From positions 124,001-188,000 of the forward strand of contig JAIOOS010000014.1 of the NCBI GenBank assembly GCA_021414305.1: DNA of 64,000 nucleotides. The letters are read 5' to 3'. A program made the position numbers and the translations under genes. The DNA is from Burkholderiales bacterium (GTDB lineage Bacteria > Pseudomonadota > Gammaproteobacteria > Burkholderiales > Burkholderiaceae_C). Below the pieces are notes generated by a model that was given only the letters and a program-made list of their open reading frames with translations, was not told the origin of the DNA and did no database searches. Below are positions 35,723-44,577 of this stretch, one piece after another; positions within the stretch are counted from its first letter, which is position 1; each line of letters opens with the position of its first letter.

Positions 35723-38065
35723 TCAGTGAGATCCGGCCCGCGCCGCGACCCCTGCCGCCGCGGCGTGTTGCACCGGGGCGAGTTTTGAAAATGATAGCGA
35801 AACTTGCGCGCCGCGCGGTGCACTCTCCGCGCCGCCGCCGCTGCCGCCGTTTCCGTCGTTGCCGCCGAGGTTGACGATGCGGATCCGTGCCCCGTGCTCG
35901 TCGGCGATCTTCTTCACCACCGCCAGTCCGAGGCCGGTTCCTTTCGTCTTCGTCGTCACATAGGGTTCGAAGGCGCGCTTGAGCACCTTCTCTGAGAAGC
36001 CGGGCCCATTGTCGAGCACGATCAGCCGGACCGCGCGCACCTCGCCCTGCTCGTTGCTCACTGCCTCGGTGCAGACCCGCACCCGCCCGTCCGGCCGCTC
36101 GGCAACGGCGTCGAGGGCGTTCTGCACGAGGTTGTGGATCACCTGGCGCAACTGGGTACCGTCGCCGACGATCTCCGGCAGGTCCCCGGCCAGCTCGGCC
36201 GCGAGGCGCCCCGACTCCTGCGCCGAGCCGTAAAGGCCGAGCACCTCGCCGACCAGGCCGTTGAGCTCGAGCGGCACGAGCTGCGAGGCGGGCAGGCGCG
36301 CGTAGTCGCGAAACTCGTTGACCAGGGTCTTCATCGCCTGCACCTGGTTGACGATGGTGTCGACCGAGCGATGCAGCATCGCCTGGTCGCTGCCCTCGAG
36401 CTTGGAGGCGAGCTTGAACTGCAGCCGCTCGGCCGAGAGCTGGATCGGCGTGAGCGGGTTCTTGATCTCGTGGGCGAGCCGGCGCGCCACCTCGCTCCAC
36501 GCCTCCACCCGCTGCGCCGAGACCAGCTCGGTGATGTCGTCGAAGACCATCAGGCGCGCCCCCTGCGGCATCGCCGCGCCGCGCACCAGCAGCGTGATCG
36601 AAGGCCGCTCCGCTCCCGGCAGGCCGCCGGCCTGCAGCTCGAACGAGTCCTGCCAGTGGTCGCGCTCGCCCGCCTCGGGGCTGGTGGCGTGCATCTCGAA
36701 GCGCTGCCACACCGCCTGGCCGAAGGTGCCGAGCCCGGTCACCTCCTCGAGCTTGCGGCCGCGATAGGCCGAGAGCGGCAGGCGCAGGATCCGGGTCGCG
36801 CCGGGATTGACGGTGTCGATCGCGCCCGTGCGGTCGAACACGATCACGCCGGCGGTCAGGTTGTCGAGGATGGTCTGCAGGTTGGCGCGCGCGCCCTCGA
36901 CCTGGACCACGCTCTTCTGCACCAGCTCGCGCGCATCGGAAAGCTGCGCCGTCATCTCGGCGAACGACCGGGTCAGGCCGCCAAGCTCGTCGCGCGAGGT
37001 GAACACGGTCTTCGAGCTGAAGTCGCCCCGCGCCACCTGCTCCACGCCCTGGGCGAGCAGCAGCAACGGCTGCGCGAGCTGGTTGCTGAGTGCGACGGCG
37101 AGCAGCAGCGCGCCGAACACCGCGAGCACCAGGGCCAGGGTCAGGGTGCCGATGTACATCTTGCGCAGGCCGCTGCGCGCCAGCGCCCGCTGCTGGTACT
37201 CGCGGTAGGCGTTGGTCACCGCCAGCGCGTTGGCGGCGAGGGTCGTGCTGAGCGCCTGGCTGACGACGAGGTAGCGCTCCTGCGCGCCGAGCTCGAAGTT
37301 GCTGCTCGGGATCAGGGCGACGGCGCGAATCCGCGCCGCCGCGCCTGCCGCCGCCGCGTCCTCGTCCAGCCCCTCGGCCACGCTCACCACCCGCTGCGTC
37401 TTGGCCTGGCGCAGGAGCTGCAGCGGCAGCCGTTCGGGCATCAGTCCGGATCGGGTCGTGCCGGTGGTGATCAGGGTCTGGCCGGCGCTGCCGACGATGC
37501 CGACCTCCTGTGCCGAGAGCTGCTCGCGCAGCCGCTCGAGGGCGATCGGCTCGGCCGCGCCCGCCGACTCGCCCAGCCGCTCGGCCGCCAGCCGGGTCTT
37601 GGTGCCGACGTCGGCGACGAGCGAATCGATCGTTCCGCGGCCGAGGTTGAGGCCGGCGTCGAGCGCGCCTTCGACCTTGACGTCGAACCAGCTCTCGATC
37701 GAGCGCGAGACGAACTGGTAGCTCACGGTGTAGATCAGCACGCCGGGCACCACGCCGACGAGCGCGAAGATCGCCGCCAGCTTGAGCAGCAGCCGGCTGC
37801 CGAAGCGGCCGCGCGCCACCCGCCAGAGCAGGCGCACCGCGGCGACGACGATCACGGTGACCAGCAGGCTGGCCAGGCCGACGTTGACCCAGAACAGCCA
37901 GACGTAGTGCCGTTCGTAGAGCGCCGGGCTGTTGGTCGCGACCGACAGCAGGAACACCAGAACCAGGCCGGCGCCCAGGGCGGCGAGGGTCGATACGATC
38001 CAGGCCCAGCGCGAAGCCGGGGTGATGCCCGGGAGGGCCGAGCCGGGGGGGTGTTGGCGCGCCAT
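35723..38065 (-). CDS. ntrY: NtrY-like membrane sensor histidine kinase
   Basis: The product has 780 residues. Three or four hydrophobic helices lie in the first 110 residues, a long periplasmic part follows, and a further helix sits near residue 320 (LTLALVLAVFGALLLAVALS). Next are a HAMP domain (NQLAQPLLLLAQGVEQVARGDFS), a PAS domain (LQTILDNLTAGVIVFD), the phosphoacceptor H532 in RRLAHEIKNPLTPIQLSAERL, and the ATPase boxes (NLVQNALDA, VLDNGPGFSEKVL, GTGLGLAVVKKI). It has a Gly/Asn-rich insert near the C-terminus (GGNDGNGGSGGG). Its partner is the short NtrX. The signal sensed is unknown; redox or nitrogen status is suggested for relatives. Confidence 0.93.
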   Translation of the reverse strand: MARQHPPGSALPGITPASRWAWIVSTLAALGAGLVLVFLLSVATNSPALYERHYVWLFWVNVGLASLLVTVIVVAAVRLLWRVARGRFGSRLLLKLAAIFALVGVVPGVLIYTVSYQFVSRSIESWFDVKVEGALDAGLNLGRGTIDSLVADVGTKTRLAAERLGESAGAAEPIALERLREQLSAQEVGIVGSAGQTLITTGTTRSGLMPERLPLQLLRQAKTQRVVSVAEGLDEDAAAAGAAARIRAVALIPSSNFELGAQERYLVVSQALSTTLAANALAVTNAYREYQQRALARSGLRKMYIGTLTLALVLAVFGALLLAVALSNQLAQPLLLLAQGVEQVARGDFSSKTVFTSRDELGGLTRSFAEMTAQLSDARELVQKSVVQVEGARANLQTILDNLTAGVIVFDRTGAIDTVNPGATRILRLPLSAYRGRKLEEVTGLGTFGQAVWQRFEMHATSPEAGERDHWQDSFELQAGGLPGAERPSITLLVRGAAMPQGARLMVFDDITELVSAQRVEAWSEVARRLAHEIKNPLTPIQLSAERLQFKLASKLEGSDQAMLHRSVDTIVNQVQAMKTLVNEFRDYARLPASQLVPLELNGLVGEVLGLYGSAQESGRLAAELAGDLPEIVGDGTQLRQVIHNLVQNALDAVAERPDGRVRVCTEAVSNEQGEVRAVRLIVLDNGPGFSEKVLKRAFEPYVTTKTKGTGLGLAVVKKIADEHGARIRIVNLGGNDGNGGSGGGAESAPRGAQVSLSFSKLAPVQHAAAAGVAARAGSH

Positions 38066-38088
38066 GAGCCGGCGTCCTGCAGCAGTCT

Positions 38089-38703
38089 TCAGTTGATGCG
38101 CAGTGTGCGCTTGACCGAAAGCTGCCAGTCGGGCTCGCCGCTGATGCCGATCTGCATCGGCCGCGGCAGCTGAGTGGTGTCGAGCCGGTACTGGAAGTCG
38201 AGGTAGTGGCGGCCGCCTTCCTCGAGCTGCCCGGGCTCGGCGACCTTCCAGCGCGAGGCGCGGCTGAACGAGGCGATCGCCTCGGCCCGGGTCGGATAGC
38301 TCTGGCTCAGGCCGCCGATCGTCGTCACCCGGTAGGTCGAGGTGAGCGGCTGGTAGACGATGCGCCAGGTCCGCACGGCGTGGGCGACGCGGCGGTCGCG
38401 CCAGTACCAGCGGTCGCGGAAGATCTCGGCCTCGGCGACGAAGAAAAGGGGGACCGACTTGACCAGGGCGTCGTCGACGCCGCGCCCGAGCTCGAACTCG
38501 ACGGCGTAGCTGAGGTAGACCCCGTCCTCGTCGCGCGACAGGTCGAACCCGGTCAGCTCCGCCGCCGACGCCCGGGCGGCCGGCGCGACGCCGAACAGGG
38601 CCGTCGCCGTGCCTCCGACCGGCAGCATCCGCAGGGCCGCGGCGCCGAACGCACGCAGCAGGCTGCGGCGGCGCAACGAGCCGGGGGGCGGCGGCGAGAT
38701 CAT
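38089..38703 (-). CDS. DUF4390 domain exported protein
   Basis: The product has 204 residues. A twin-arginine-like N-terminus (LRRRSLLRAFGAAALRMLP) leads into a signal region ending ARASA, so it is exported. The DUF4390 pattern follows: LSYAVEFELGRGVDDALVKSVPLFFVAEAEIFRDRWYWRDRRVA, then WRIVYQPLTSTYRVT. Members nearly always sit between rsmB and ntrY in Betaproteobacteria, as here. The function is unknown; a link to envelope sensing by NtrY is inferred from conserved order. Its start overlaps the rsmB stop by 4 bases. Confidence 0.88.
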   Translation of the reverse strand: MISPPPPGSLRRRSLLRAFGAAALRMLPVGGTATALFGVAPAARASAAELTGFDLSRDEDGVYLSYAVEFELGRGVDDALVKSVPLFFVAEAEIFRDRWYWRDRRVAHAVRTWRIVYQPLTSTYRVTTIGGLSQSYPTRAEAIASFSRASRWKVAEPGQLEEGGRHYLDFQYRLDTTQLPRPMQIGISGEPDWQLSVKRTLRIN

Positions 38704-40043
38704 GGATTCGTGGGGTCTCGGTGTTTCTCTAGAAGCGTCAGGAAGAAGCCGTCCGCCGCGGCGGCCGTCGGCCCTGGCGACGGCGTTGCGTCATTGTCGG
38801 GCAGCGGCAGCAGGTGCCCGGGCGAAGGCGGCGACGCGGGGACGAAGGCGTCGCCGTGTCGTTGCAAAAAAGCGTCGATCTGGTCCTGGCCTTCGGCGCG
38901 GAACAGCGAGCAGGTGCAGTACAGCAGCCGGCCCCCGGGCGCGAGCAAGGGCCAGAGGGCATCGAGCAGGCGGGCCTGGGTGGCGACCAGCGCGGGGATG
39001 TCGCTGGCCCTGCGCAGCCAGCGGACGTCAGGATGACGCCGGACGATGCCCGAGGCGCTGCACGGCGCATCGAGCAGGATCGCGGCGAAGGGGCGCCCGT
39101 CCCACCAGGTCTCGGGCCGGGCGGCGTCGGCGGCGAGCGTCGTTGCCGCCAGCCCCAGCCGGGCGAGCGTCTCGTCCACCCGGGTCAGGCGGGCCGGATC
39201 CCGGTCGAGCGCCAGCAGCTCGAGGTCGGCCCGCTCGAGCCACTGCGCGGTCTTGCCACCGGGCGCGGCACAGGCGTCGAGCACGCGCGCGCCCGCCGTG
39301 AGCGGGGCGGCGAGCAGCAGCTCGACCGCGCGCTGGGCGTTGCCGTCCTGGACCGAGACCTCGCCGGCGGCGAAGCCCGGCAGGCGCGCGACCGGCACCG
39401 GTTGCCGCAGGCGGACTTCGTAGCCCGGCCCGGTGTCGGCGCTCAACCCGGCAAGCGCCAGCGTCGCCTGGTAGCTCTCGGCGGTGCCGCGGCGGGCATT
39501 GACGCGCAGGGTCATCGGCGGCCGCGTGTTGTCGGCCTCGGCGATCGCCTGCCACTGCCCGGGCCAATCCTTGCGCAGCTGATCCAGCCACCAGGCCGGA
39601 TGGTTCCAGCGCGCCGCCGGATCCGCGGAGATCAGCTCGATCAGTGACGCTTTCTCGCGAATAAAGCGGCGAAGGACGGCGTTGACGAACGAAGCCGATC
39701 CCTTGTCGCGACTTCGGGCGGCCGAGACCGCCTGATCGACCAACACATGTTCGGCGTACGGCGGCTCGCCGGCGGGCCAGAGCAGGGCGAGCGCGCCGAG
39801 CAGCAAGGCGTCGATGCGCGGGGGCGGCGCCTTCTTCGCCAGGATTCGCCGGGCGGCCTCGGCCGACCCGAGCCAACGCAGGGCGTGAAAGCTGAGCGCC
39901 TGGGTGCCGGGGCGGGCGCGCTGCGGGCAGCGGTCGAGGGCGGTGTTGAGCGACTCGCCGGCACGGACCGCGGCAATCGCGTCGGCGGTGTGGCCGAGCA
40001 GCGTGGCAAGGGGCAGCGAGCTGCTGGTCGGGTCGTCGGTCAT
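38700..40043 (-). CDS. rsmB: 16S rRNA (cytosine-967-C5) methyltransferase RsmB
   Basis: The product has 447 residues. An N-terminal NusB-like RNA-binding domain covers about 1-150 (SRDKGSASFVNAVLRRFIREKASL). The SAM-binding methyltransferase follows with LDACAAPGGKTAQWLE, the motif IV cysteine DAPCSASGIVRRHPDVRW, and the catalytic cysteine in LLYCTCSLFRAEGQDQ. It methylates C967 of 16S rRNA. A TAGACT hexamer lies 9 bases before the start on the minus strand. Confidence 0.95.
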   Translation of the reverse strand: MTDDPTSSSLPLATLLGHTADAIAAVRAGESLNTALDRCPQRARPGTQALSFHALRWLGSAEAARRILAKKAPPPRIDALLLGALALLWPAGEPPYAEHVLVDQAVSAARSRDKGSASFVNAVLRRFIREKASLIELISADPAARWNHPAWWLDQLRKDWPGQWQAIAEADNTRPPMTLRVNARRGTAESYQATLALAGLSADTGPGYEVRLRQPVPVARLPGFAAGEVSVQDGNAQRAVELLLAAPLTAGARVLDACAAPGGKTAQWLERADLELLALDRDPARLTRVDETLARLGLAATTLAADAARPETWWDGRPFAAILLDAPCSASGIVRRHPDVRWLRRASDIPALVATQARLLDALWPLLAPGGRLLYCTCSLFRAEGQDQIDAFLQRHGDAFVPASPPSPGHLLPLPDNDATPSPGPTAAAADGFFLTLLEKHRDPTNP

Positions 40044-40111
40044 CCGAGGGGCAGTCTACGCACGACTGCGGTACGCTCGCCTCCCCAATCCCCTGGCAAG
40101 GCCCTCCCTCC

Positions 40112-40852
40112 ATGGCCGGCGAAAAACCCACCCCGATCTTCCGCAGCGAAGGCGACCTCGCCCGGCTGCCGGCCTCCGACCGGATCCGCTACCGGCTGAT
40201 CGGCGCCGATTGCCGCTATCACGCCAACGACAACATCGCCGCGTACATCGAGCCGGGCGAGATCGAGGAGCTGCAGGCCGAGGTCGAGGAGAAGATGCAG
40301 GCCGTGCTTCGCTCGCTCGTGATCGACACCGAGAGCGACCACAACACCGCCGGAACCGCCCGGCGCGTGGCCAAGATGTTCCTCACCGAAGTGTTCCGCG
40401 GCCGCTACGTGGCGGCGCCGGCGATCACCGAGTTCCCGAACGTCTCGCGCCTGAACGAGCTGATGATCGTCGGCCCGATCAAGGTGCGCAGCGCCTGCTC
40501 GCACCACCTCTGCCCGATCCTCGGCCGGGTCTGGATCGGCCTCCTGCCGAACGAGCATTCGAACCTGATCGGCCTCTCGAAATACGTGCGGATCTGCGAC
40601 TGGATCATGAGCCGGCCGCAGATCCAGGAGGAGGCGGTGACCATGCTCGCCGACGAGCTGCAGGATCGGGTCAAGCCCGACGGCCTGGCGATCGTCATGG
40701 AGGCGGACCACTTCTGCATGCACTGGCGCGGCGTCAAGGACGACGAGTCGATGATGACCAACAGCATGATGCGCGGCGCCTTCCTCAAGGACGCCAACCT
40801 CAGGCGCGAGTTCCTTTCGCTCCTGACCAAGAAGAACAAGAACGGAGGCTGA
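40112..40852 (+). CDS. folE: GTP cyclohydrolase I
   Basis: The product has 246 residues. It makes 7,8-dihydroneopterin triphosphate from GTP for folate synthesis. The zinc site is in SACSHHLCPILG, and the family segments HNTAGTARRVAKMFL, EHSNLIGLSKYVRI and MSRPQIQEEAVTMLAD are present. The MEADHFCMHWRGVKDDESMMTNSMMRGAF end matches FolE. The N-terminal 40 residues are an extension. The BLUF gene begins 1 base after its stop. Confidence 0.95.
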   Translation: MAGEKPTPIFRSEGDLARLPASDRIRYRLIGADCRYHANDNIAAYIEPGEIEELQAEVEEKMQAVLRSLVIDTESDHNTAGTARRVAKMFLTEVFRGRYVAAPAITEFPNVSRLNELMIVGPIKVRSACSHHLCPILGRVWIGLLPNEHSNLIGLSKYVRICDWIMSRPQIQEEAVTMLADELQDRVKPDGLAIVMEADHFCMHWRGVKDDESMMTNSMMRGAFLKDANLRREFLSLLTKKNKNGG

Positions 40853-40853
40853 G

Positions 40854-41285
40854 ATGCTCGTCCGCCTGCTCTACGCCAGCCGCGCCGCCGACTCGGTCCA
40901 TGCCGAAACGCTGGCGACCATCCTCAAGGTCTCGAAGGAGCACAACCTCGCCGCCGGCGTGACCGGCGTGCTCTGCCACTGCGCCACCTCGAAGATCTTC
41001 ATGCAGGTGCTCGAGGGCGGCAGGAGCCAGGTCAGCGCGCTCTACAACCGGATCTCCCAGGATCCGCGCCACAAAGACGTCGTCCTGCTCAGCTACGAGG
41101 AGATCGGCGAGCGCAGCTTTTCCGGCTGGTCGATGGGCCAGGTGAGCATGAGCCGGCTCAACCCGTCGCTGCTGCTCAAGTACTCGGAGTCGGCCGTGCT
41201 CGACCCCTACGCGGTCTCGGGCACCGCCTCGCTCGCCCTCTTCAACGAGCTGGTGGCGACGGCGTCGGTGGCATCGCCCGGCTAG
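40854..41285 (+). CDS. BLUF-domain blue-light photoreceptor (143 aa)
   Basis: The BLUF fold fills residues 1-95. Key flavin-pocket residues are in place: Y7 (LLYAS), N31 (KEHNLAAGVTGVL), Q51 (FMQVLEG), W92 and M94 (FSGWSMG). LYNRISQDPRHKDVVLLSYEEIGERSF is typical. It has no output domain, only a roughly 45-residue helical tail, so it signals by protein contact. It is co-transcribed with folE (1-base gap), an unusual partner. Confidence 0.93.
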   Translation: MLVRLLYASRAADSVHAETLATILKVSKEHNLAAGVTGVLCHCATSKIFMQVLEGGRSQVSALYNRISQDPRHKDVVLLSYEEIGERSFSGWSMGQVSMSRLNPSLLLKYSESAVLDPYAVSGTASLALFNELVATASVASPG

Positions 41286-41312
41286 CGGCGCGCTTGCGGA
41301 GCGCTGCCGGCG

Positions 41313-41726
41313 TCAGCGCGCCGGCGCCGAGGCGGGCTTGGCCGCGGTGGTCGCCGTCGCGGCGGGCGGCGGCTTCTTCTGGACTGTGGTGACCACGGGG
41401 CCGATCGGCTTGGCGTAGGCATTGCTCGCCGCCGACGGACCCGGCCGGGCGGCCGCGCGCGCCGCCGCCGAAGAGCGCCGGTTCTGCTCGGCCTGGTCGG
41501 CCGATTGCTGCGACGGCGGCACCGGCATGCCGAGCTGCATCGAGTTGCTCGTCGTCGGCGTGCCGGCATCGACGCCGGCCGGAATCTCGCCCATCTGCGC
41601 AGTCGGCGGCACGCGTCGCTCCGGCTTCTTGGCCCCGGGGTCGGCCGCGCCGGCAAGCACGCTCAGGCAGGCCAGGCCGACAAATGCGGCCGCCTTCGCG
41701 AGGCGAAGAGACGACGGGCTGTTCAT
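41313..41726 (-). CDS. Exported Ala/Pro-rich hypothetical protein (137 aa)
   Basis: A signal peptide lies at residues 1-27 (SLRLAKAAAFVGLACLSVLAGAADP). The mature part is low complexity, rich in Ala, Pro, Ser and Lys, and probably disordered in the periplasm. The ATG at 41726 is chosen because AGGAG precedes it by 9 bases; an upstream in-frame ATG lacks this. It lies downstream of topB on the same strand, 45 bases away. Confidence 0.65.
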   Translation of the reverse strand: MNSPSSLRLAKAAAFVGLACLSVLAGAADPGAKKPERRVPPTAQMGEIPAGVDAGTPTTSNSMQLGMPVPPSQQSADQAEQNRRSSAAARAAARPGPSAASNAYAKPIGPVVTTVQKKPPPAATATTAAKPASAPAR

Positions 41727-41771
41727 TCGATTTCTCCTCATGGCCAAGACGGCGTTCCCCGGATTCTCCGC

Positions 41772-44486
41772 TCAGCCGCTCTTCTTGGCCGCCGCTTTCC
41801 TGGCCGGGGCCTTCCGGGCGGCGGTCTTCGCCGGCGCCTTCTTCGCCGGCGCCGGCTGCGCCGCAGCGGTCTCAGCGGCCGCCTTCTTCGCCGCCGCGGG
41901 CTTTGCCGCCGCGGTCTTCGTCGCCGCACCCGCGGAACCCTTCGCCCCGGGTCGCTCCGGCCGCGGTTCGAATGCGAACACGACCTTGCCCTCCTTCGCG
42001 TCCCAGGCCAGGCGCGCCTTGAACTTGCGCCGAGTCTTGTTGGAGATGAAGCCTTCGAGCAAGTCGGTCGCGCCCGAGGCGAGCAGCTTGGTCATCTGCT
42101 CGCGCGCGATCGGCTGCTGCAGGATCACCTTGCCGCTCTTGAAGTCGCAGATGACGTTGGCGCCGACCGCGTGCTCGCAGACGTAGCTGCTGCCGAACTC
42201 GTAGACCTTGCCCTGCGTCTTCGGGCAGATGCCCAGGCTCTCCTGCGCGGAGAAGTCGACCGGCTCGCCGGATTCGCCTTCGCGCCTGGCGTCTTCGCCG
42301 AAATCGAACTCGAGCTTCCAGTTGTTCAGCTCCTCGTCTCGCACCAGCTTGATCTCGGCGGTGAAGGGCCAGCCCGCCTTGGAGCGGAAGCCCTCGAGCG
42401 GGCCGATCTTCTTGTCGCGCAGGAACGCCTCGACCTCGGGCAGCTCGAACGCCCGCCCGCCGGGGATCTTGCTGATCGAGAAGCCGCAGGGCTCGGTCTT
42501 GCCAGGGATGCCGGTGCAGGCATAGCGGCGGTAGTTCTCCTTGATCACGCCGCCGCAGTTCGGGCACGGCGTGGCCAGGGTCGCGTAGTCGCCGGGGATG
42601 GTGTCGCGGTCGTACTCCTTGGCCTTGCGGACGATGCGTTCGGCCATCGCCGCGATCTGCTTCATGAAGTCCTCGCGCTCGAGGTGGCCCTTTTCCATCT
42701 CGGCGAGCTGGTACTCCCAGTTGCCCGTCAGCTCGGGCTTGGTCAGGTCCTCGACGCCGAGGCCCCGCAGCAGCGTCATGAGCTGGAACGCCTTCGCGCC
42801 GGGCACCAGCTCGCGGCCTTCGCGGTGGATGTACTTCTCGTAGATCAGGCCTTCGATGATCGCCGCGCGCGTGGCCGGCGTGCCGAGGCCCTTTTCCTGC
42901 ATCGCCTCGCGCAGCTCGTCGTCGTCGATCAGCTTGCCCGCGCCTTCCATCGCCGAGAGCAGCGTCGCCTCGGTGTAGCGGGCCGGCGGCCGCGTCTTCA
43001 GCGCCTTGACGTCGATGCTCTCGGTCCGCGCCAGCTCGCCCGCGGCGACGGCGACGAGGTTGGCGTCGTCCTCCTGCGCCTCGCGCCCGTAGACCGCGAG
43101 CCAGCCCGGCTTGACCATGACCTTGCCGTTGGTCTGGAAGCGATAGTCCTTGCCCGCCTTGGCCACGGTCGAGATCCGCGTCGTCACCATGAATTCGGCC
43201 GAGGGGAAGAACACCGCGAGAAAGCGCTTGGCGACCATGTCGTAGAGCTTGGCCTCGATCTCCGAGAGGCTCTTCGGCGGCAGCAGCGTCGGGATGATCG
43301 CGAAGTGGTCCGAGACCTTGGCGTTGTCGAAGATCTTCTTGATCGGCTTGACGTAGCCCTCCTTGATCGCCGTCCTGGCGTGCACGGCCAGCGCGCGCAG
43401 CGGGCCCGGCATGTCCTCCTTGGAGATCATCGCGATCGTGTCTTTGGCGACCGCGACATAGTCTTCGGGAAGATGGCGGCTGTCGGTTCGCGGATAGGTC
43501 AGCACCTTGTGCTTCTCGTACAGCGCCTGGGCGATCGAGAGCGTGGTGCGGGCCGAGAAGCCGAAGCGCGAGTTCGCCTCGCGCTGCAGGCTGGTGAGGT
43601 CGTAGAGCTGCGGCGGCGCCTGAGTGCTCGGCTTGGCCTCCTCGGTCACCGAAGCCGGCTCGCCCTGCACCGCCGCGGCGATGGCGAGCGCGTCGGCCTC
43701 GTTCCAGAGGCGGTCCGAGCGCAGCTCGGCATCGTCGGGATTCTTCTTCCACGCCGGGTCGAACCACTTGCCTTCGTACTCGCCGGCGCTCACGGCGAAG
43801 GTGGCGCGCACCTCCCAGTAGTCGCGCGAGACGTGCTTTCGGATCTGCTCCTCGCGCTCGACCATGATCGAGAGCGTGGGCGTCTGCACCCGGCCGACGG
43901 TGGTGAGGAAGAAGCCCCCGTCGCGCGAGTTGAACGCGGTCATCGCCCGCGTGCCGTTGATGCCGACCAGCCAGTCGGCCTCGGAACGGCAGCGCGCGGC
44001 ATCGGCCAGCGGCAGCATCTGCTTGTCGCTGCGCAGGTGGTCGAAGCCGTCGCGAATGGCGGCCGGCGTCATGCTCTGCAGCCAGAGCCGGCGGACCGGA
44101 TGCTTGGACTTGGCGTGCTGCTGGATCAGGCGAAAGATCAGCTCGCCTTCACGCCCCGCGTCGCACGCGTTGATCAGGTCGCTCACATCCTTGCGCTTGA
44201 CCAGCCGGACGATCGCGCTGAGCCGGCTCTTGGTCTTCTCGAGCGGCGCCAGGTCGAAGTGCGGCGGGATCACCGGCAGGTTGGCGAAGCTCCACTTGCC
44301 GCGCTTGACGTCGAACTCCTCCGGCGCCTTGATCTCGAGCAGGTGGCCCACGGCGGAGGTGACGAGGTAGCCGTCGCTCTCGAAGTACTCGTCGTGCTTT
44401 TCGAATTTGCCCGCGTTCGGCGTGAGCGCACGAACGATGTCCTGCGCGACGGAAGGCTTCTCGGCAATGATCAGTGACTTGGCCAT
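41772..44486 (-). CDS. topB: DNA topoisomerase III with basic Ala/Lys tail
   Basis: The product has 904 residues. It is a type IA topoisomerase. The TOPRIM region begins SLIIAEKPSVAQDIVRAL, with the DxD-type acidic site in NACDAGREGELIFRLI. The catalytic tyrosine is in VLTYPRTDSRHLPEDY. Zinc-ribbon-like cysteines are in CPNCGGVIKENYRRYACTG and later C-terminal repeats (SLGICPKTQGKVYEFGSSYVCEH). The last 55 residues are a histone-H1-like Lys/Ala/Pro tail (AKKAPAKTAARKAPARKAAAKK) that probably adds non-specific DNA binding. The enzyme decatenates DNA and resolves recombination intermediates with RecQ-type helicases. Confidence 0.95.
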   Translation of the reverse strand: MAKSLIIAEKPSVAQDIVRALTPNAGKFEKHDEYFESDGYLVTSAVGHLLEIKAPEEFDVKRGKWSFANLPVIPPHFDLAPLEKTKSRLSAIVRLVKRKDVSDLINACDAGREGELIFRLIQQHAKSKHPVRRLWLQSMTPAAIRDGFDHLRSDKQMLPLADAARCRSEADWLVGINGTRAMTAFNSRDGGFFLTTVGRVQTPTLSIMVEREEQIRKHVSRDYWEVRATFAVSAGEYEGKWFDPAWKKNPDDAELRSDRLWNEADALAIAAAVQGEPASVTEEAKPSTQAPPQLYDLTSLQREANSRFGFSARTTLSIAQALYEKHKVLTYPRTDSRHLPEDYVAVAKDTIAMISKEDMPGPLRALAVHARTAIKEGYVKPIKKIFDNAKVSDHFAIIPTLLPPKSLSEIEAKLYDMVAKRFLAVFFPSAEFMVTTRISTVAKAGKDYRFQTNGKVMVKPGWLAVYGREAQEDDANLVAVAAGELARTESIDVKALKTRPPARYTEATLLSAMEGAGKLIDDDELREAMQEKGLGTPATRAAIIEGLIYEKYIHREGRELVPGAKAFQLMTLLRGLGVEDLTKPELTGNWEYQLAEMEKGHLEREDFMKQIAAMAERIVRKAKEYDRDTIPGDYATLATPCPNCGGVIKENYRRYACTGIPGKTEPCGFSISKIPGGRAFELPEVEAFLRDKKIGPLEGFRSKAGWPFTAEIKLVRDEELNNWKLEFDFGEDARREGESGEPVDFSAQESLGICPKTQGKVYEFGSSYVCEHAVGANVICDFKSGKVILQQPIAREQMTKLLASGATDLLEGFISNKTRRKFKARLAWDAKEGKVVFAFEPRPERPGAKGSAGAATKTAAAKPAAAKKAAAETAAAQPAPAKKAPAKTAARKAPARKAAAKKSG

Positions 44487-44534
44487 TCTTCGGTTCGATT
44501 TCTCTTCTGTTCTCTGGCGGCCTGGCCGCATCCA

Positions 44535-44540
44535 TACAAT
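44535..44540 (+). promoter_or_regulatory. Candidate -10 of the SET-domain gene
   Basis: TACAAT lies 37 bases before the SET gene ATG, in the 91-base divergent gap with topB. No convincing -35 is visible. The leader that follows contains a GC-only inverted repeat (CGCGCG arms near 44550-44572) directly before the start and no Shine-Dalgarno. Confidence 0.4.
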
Positions 44541-44577
44541 CCGGGCTTCTCGCGCGCACGCCTACGCGCGCGCACCC

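Noticed and set aside
41505-44477. Plus-strand 990-codon open frame opposite topB
   Set aside because: It is antisense to a fully motif-supported topoisomerase III, and its translation is Arg/Ala/Val-rich low complexity, typical of GC-rich shadow frames.
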